Below are positions 58,794 through 60,790 of a stretch of DNA of 60,790 bases, one piece after another. The position numbers and the translations under genes were made by a program. Origin of the DNA: Candidatus Merdiplasma excrementigallinarum (GTDB lineage: Bacteria > Bacillota > Clostridia > Lachnospirales > Lachnospiraceae). The stretch is from NCBI GenBank assembly GCA_018713435.1, contig DVOS01000039.1, positions 1 through 60,790 on the forward strand, given 5' to 3'. A model generated the notes under the pieces. It had not been told where the DNA came from, did not search any database, and saw only the letters and a program-made list of their open reading frames with translations. Position 1 is the first letter of the stretch. Every line of letters starts with the position of its first letter.

Positions 58794-59937
58794 CAGCTTC
58801 GACCTCCTTAACACGTTTTGCGACCAGCTCGATGTGCTCGCTCTTGGGATCTCCCACTACGGCATTTCTGCCAATCCGTACGTCATTGGCCACCAGAACA
58901 CGGTTCACCACCGCGCCTTCTTCCACCACCACGCCGGGCATCAGTACGCTGTCGATTACTTTGGCGCCCTGCTGCACCTGTGTGCCGGTAAACAGAACAG
59001 AGTTTTTCACCTGTCCTTCAATCCGGCATCCCTGGTTGATAAGGGCATTTTCAATATCCGCGTTTTCTCCCACATACTGGGGCAGAGCCGTCACATCTTC
59101 CGTATAGATTTTCCAGGTGGGGTCGCTTAAATCCAGTTCGTTGTCCGGATCCAGCAGATCCATGTTGGCCTCCCACAGAGAATCCACGGTTCCCACATCC
59201 TTCCAGTAGCCTTTAAACCTGTAGGCGAACAGTCTCTTATTATCCGCCAGCAGCGTGGGAATAATGTCTTTTCCAAAGTCGTGGTTGGAATCCGGATTTT
59301 TCATATCCGCCAGAAGGAGTTTCCGCAGCAGCTTCCAGGTGAAAATGTAAATGCCCATGGAAGCCAGGTTATTCTTGGGATGCTCCGGTTTTTCCTCAAA
59401 CTCCACAATCTGATCGTCATCTCCGCTGGTATTCATAATACCGAAGCGGCTTGCCTCCTTCATGGGAACCTCGATGACCGCAATCGTAGCGTCCGCGTTC
59501 TGCTGTTTATGGAAAGCCAGCATCTTGGCATAATTCATCTTATAGATATGGTCGCCGGAGAGAACCAGCAGATATTCCGGAGAATAGGAATCAATGAAGT
59601 CAATGTTCTGGGATATGGCGTCGGCCGTTCCTCTGTACACATCCAGGCCCGCGTCCGCTTTTTCCCGGGGAGGCAGCACAAATACGCCGCTGTCTCTGGC
59701 ATCCAAGCCCCAGCGTCCTCCTGCCGCTACATAGCTGTTCAACAGAACGGATTCATACTGCGTCAGTACGCCTACCACGTCAATACCGCTGTTTGCACAG
59801 TTACTGAGAGGAAAATCGATAATCCGGTATTTGCCGCCGTAGGATACAGCCGGCTTTGCCACTTTGTTTGTCAGCTCATGCAGGCGGCTGCCCCGGCCTC
59901 CGGCCAAAATCATCGCCAACATACTATTCTGTTTCAT
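58786..59937 (-). CDS. glgC: ADP-glucose pyrophosphorylase catalytic subunit GlgC
   Basis: Makes ADP-glucose from ATP and glucose-1-phosphate, the committed step of glycogen synthesis. The 383-residue protein has [12 protein letters not shown] (nucleotide loop), [30 protein letters not shown] and FEEKPEHP (glucose-1-P site), then the beta-helix. The ATG at 59937 has GAGAGG 7 bases upstream; an earlier in-frame start at 59991 has none. The 243 bases upstream are AT-rich with no convincing promoter apart from scattered T-rich tracts. Confidence 0.96.
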   Translation of the reverse strand: MKQNSMLAMILAGGRGSRLHELTNKVAKPAVSYGGKYRIIDFPLSNCANSGIDVVGVLTQYESVLLNSYVAAGGRWGLDARDSGVFVLPPREKADAGLDVYRGTADAISQNIDFIDSYSPEYLLVLSGDHIYKMNYAKMLAFHKQQNADATIAVIEVPMKEASRFGIMNTSGDDDQIVEFEEKPEHPKNNLASMGIYIFTWKLLRKLLLADMKNPDSNHDFGKDIIPTLLADNKRLFAYRFKGYWKDVGTVDSLWEANMDLLDPDNELDLSDPTWKIYTEDVTALPQYVGENADIENALINQGCRIEGQVKNSVLFTGTQVQQGAKVIDSVLMPGVVVEEGAVVNRVLVANDVRIGRNAVVGDPKSEHIELVAKRVKEVEADV

Positions 59938-60163
59938 AAAAAAACCTCTCTTTCCTTTCGGCGGCTTCTGTTTTCCGCCTTCTAGTATCAAAATAGGTCT
60001 CCTTTATTCGGAAACAAAAATATGCAGGGCATAATTACCCGATATTTCCTCTCTAACATAACATATATTAGGTTTTTTTGTGAAGTTCTTTTTCAAAATA
60101 ATTATTTTTTTGTTGATAGTGCACAAATTCACTTCTTTTTTTAATTCACTTTTTAAACAAAAA

Positions 60164-60199
60164 AAAGCTGAAACTTTCGTATGAGAAAATTTCAGCTTT
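60164..60199 (-). terminator. Terminator after rplT
   Basis: AAAGCTGAAA (60164-60173) pairs with TTTCAGCTTT (60190-60199). On the minus strand it continues into an eight-base T run. It ends the infC-rpmI-rplT unit. Confidence 0.9.
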
Positions 60200-60230
60200 A
60201 TATTTATTCATATTTCAGTCTGCGGACGCT

Positions 60231-60587
60231 TTACGCCAGCTTTGCCTTCGCGATTTCTGCCAGGGCGGCAAATCCTTCCGCGTCATTTACTGCCATATCA
60301 GCCAGCACTTTTCTGTTCAGATCTACCTCAGCCAGCTTCAGGCCATGCATGAACTTGCTGTAGGAAAGGCCGTTCATACGGGCTGCCGCATTGATACGGG
60401 CAATCCACAGCTGTCTGAACTGACGCTTTCTCTCTTTTCTTCCCGCATAGGCGCTGGTCAGCGCTCTCATCACGGACTGCTTTGCGATTCTGTACTGTTT
60501 GGATCTGGCGCCTCTGTAGCCTTTCGCCAGTTTTAATACACGATTATGTCTCTTCTTTGCGTTTAAACCGCCTTTGATTCTTGCCAT
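60231..60587 (-). CDS. rplT: 50S ribosomal protein L20
   Basis: A 118-residue, highly basic RNA-binding protein needed for early 50S assembly. N-terminal [20 protein letters not shown] and the helical [21 protein letters not shown] segment are family hallmarks; length is standard. It follows rpmI by 28 bases. In Firmicutes it controls its own operon through the leader upstream of infC, which lies beyond the window. Confidence 0.98.
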   Translation of the reverse strand: MARIKGGLNAKKRHNRVLKLAKGYRGARSKQYRIAKQSVMRALTSAYAGRKERKRQFRQLWIARINAAARMNGLSYSKFMHGLKLAEVDLNRKVLADMAVNDAEGFAALAEIAKAKLA

Positions 60588-60615
60588 CTCTTATTTTCCT
60601 CCTCGTCTACTACTC

Positions 60616-60790
60616 TTATAAATACGGTAAAATCTTCTTCATGTTCTGTGCGTTGGTCGCATCGGTGATGATGGACTTTCTCAGATTTCTCTTTCTCTTG
60701 GTAGATTTCTTGGTCAAGATATGGCTCTTGTAGGCTTTGTTTCTCTTTAATAAGCCGGTACCGGTCTTTTTGAAACGTTTTGCAGCAGCT
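60616..60790 (-). CDS. rpmI: 50S ribosomal protein L35 (3' part)
   Basis: The last 58 codons of L35 lie in the window, reading [20 protein letters not shown] to the end KKILPYL, with the stop at 60616-60618. The missing 5' end continues beyond the window, where infC would be expected. Reading frame and sequence match L35 throughout. Confidence 0.95.
   Translation of the reverse strand, partial: AAAKRFKKTGTGLLKRNKAYKSHILTKKSTKRKRNLRKSIITDATNAQNMKKILPYL

Noticed and set aside
59938..60160. Search for a glgC promoter or riboswitch
   Set aside because: The region is AT-rich with several T tracts, but no -35/-10 pair with good spacing or conserved riboswitch core could be identified by eye.

Overview
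The window looks like the chromosome of a strictly anaerobic Gram-positive Clostridia, most likely Lachnospiraceae (Blautia/Ruminococcus-like). The reasons are a Firmicutes-type glgC-glgD pair, a FabK-based type II fatty-acid operon with a fused AccD-AccA, cdaA-cdaR, Gram-positive LCP and L,D-transpeptidase wall enzymes, and a siroheme sulfite/nitrite-reductase-like protein. Most genes read on the minus strand. I found no transposase, prophage or CRISPR array.

Layout. 1-0.5 kb: an XRE-type regulator. 0.6-4.3 kb: a sulfur/redox pair (siroheme reductase-like protein and CoA-disulfide-reductase-like protein) divergent from a LysR regulator through overlapping promoters. 4.4-8.4 kb: rpoD, a ClpX-type unfoldase and an HtrA-type membrane protease. 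8.5-29.7 kb: a large surface-polysaccharide locus. 29.9-31.3 kb: a secreted L,D-transpeptidase with cell-wall-binding repeats. 31.4-35.2 kb: the c-di-AMP cyclase operon (two membrane proteins, cdaA, cdaR, an HPr-like protein). 35.3-40.3 kb: comFC, recD2, mreB, lgt. 40.4-40.9 kb: a repeat-rich non-coding segment with a MITE-like palindrome and a 61-bp tandem repeat. 40.9-44.8 kb: ychF, a pyruvyltransferase-family protein and an Ig-like secreted protein. 44.9-46.9 kb: an OmpR/histidine-kinase pair. 47.2-56.4 kb: the complete fab/acc operon apart from fabH. 56.5-57.3 kb: an ECF-like sigma factor with a small membrane protein. 57.4 kb: tRNA-Leu(AAG). 57.7-59.9 kb: glgD and glgC. 60.2-60.8 kb: rplT and the 3' part of rpmI.

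The polysaccharide locus is the most interesting part. It appears to have at least three transcription starts. The 5' part (29.7-17.2 kb) carries a polyprenyl-phosphate sugar-1-phosphate transferase, glycosyltransferases, a Wzm/Wzt ABC exporter whose ATPase has a C-terminal carbohydrate-binding-type domain, a SAM methyltransferase, a kinase-fold protein, a WsaF-like rhamnosyltransferase, a DUF2142-like membrane protein and a large double GT-B protein. The second part (17.0-8.5 kb) has a pair of small EamA/DMT transporters, a WecE/RffA-like sugar aminotransferase, further glycosyltransferases, a second initiating transferase and an LCP ligase. The order methyltransferase, kinase, Wzt with binding domain resembles the E. 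coli O8/O9a WbdD-Wzt system, in which capping of the non-reducing end stops chain growth and licenses export. Here the parts are separate genes in a Gram-positive next to a wall-attaching LCP enzyme. I propose this as a cap-coupled wall-glycan export system. The function is inferred, not shown.
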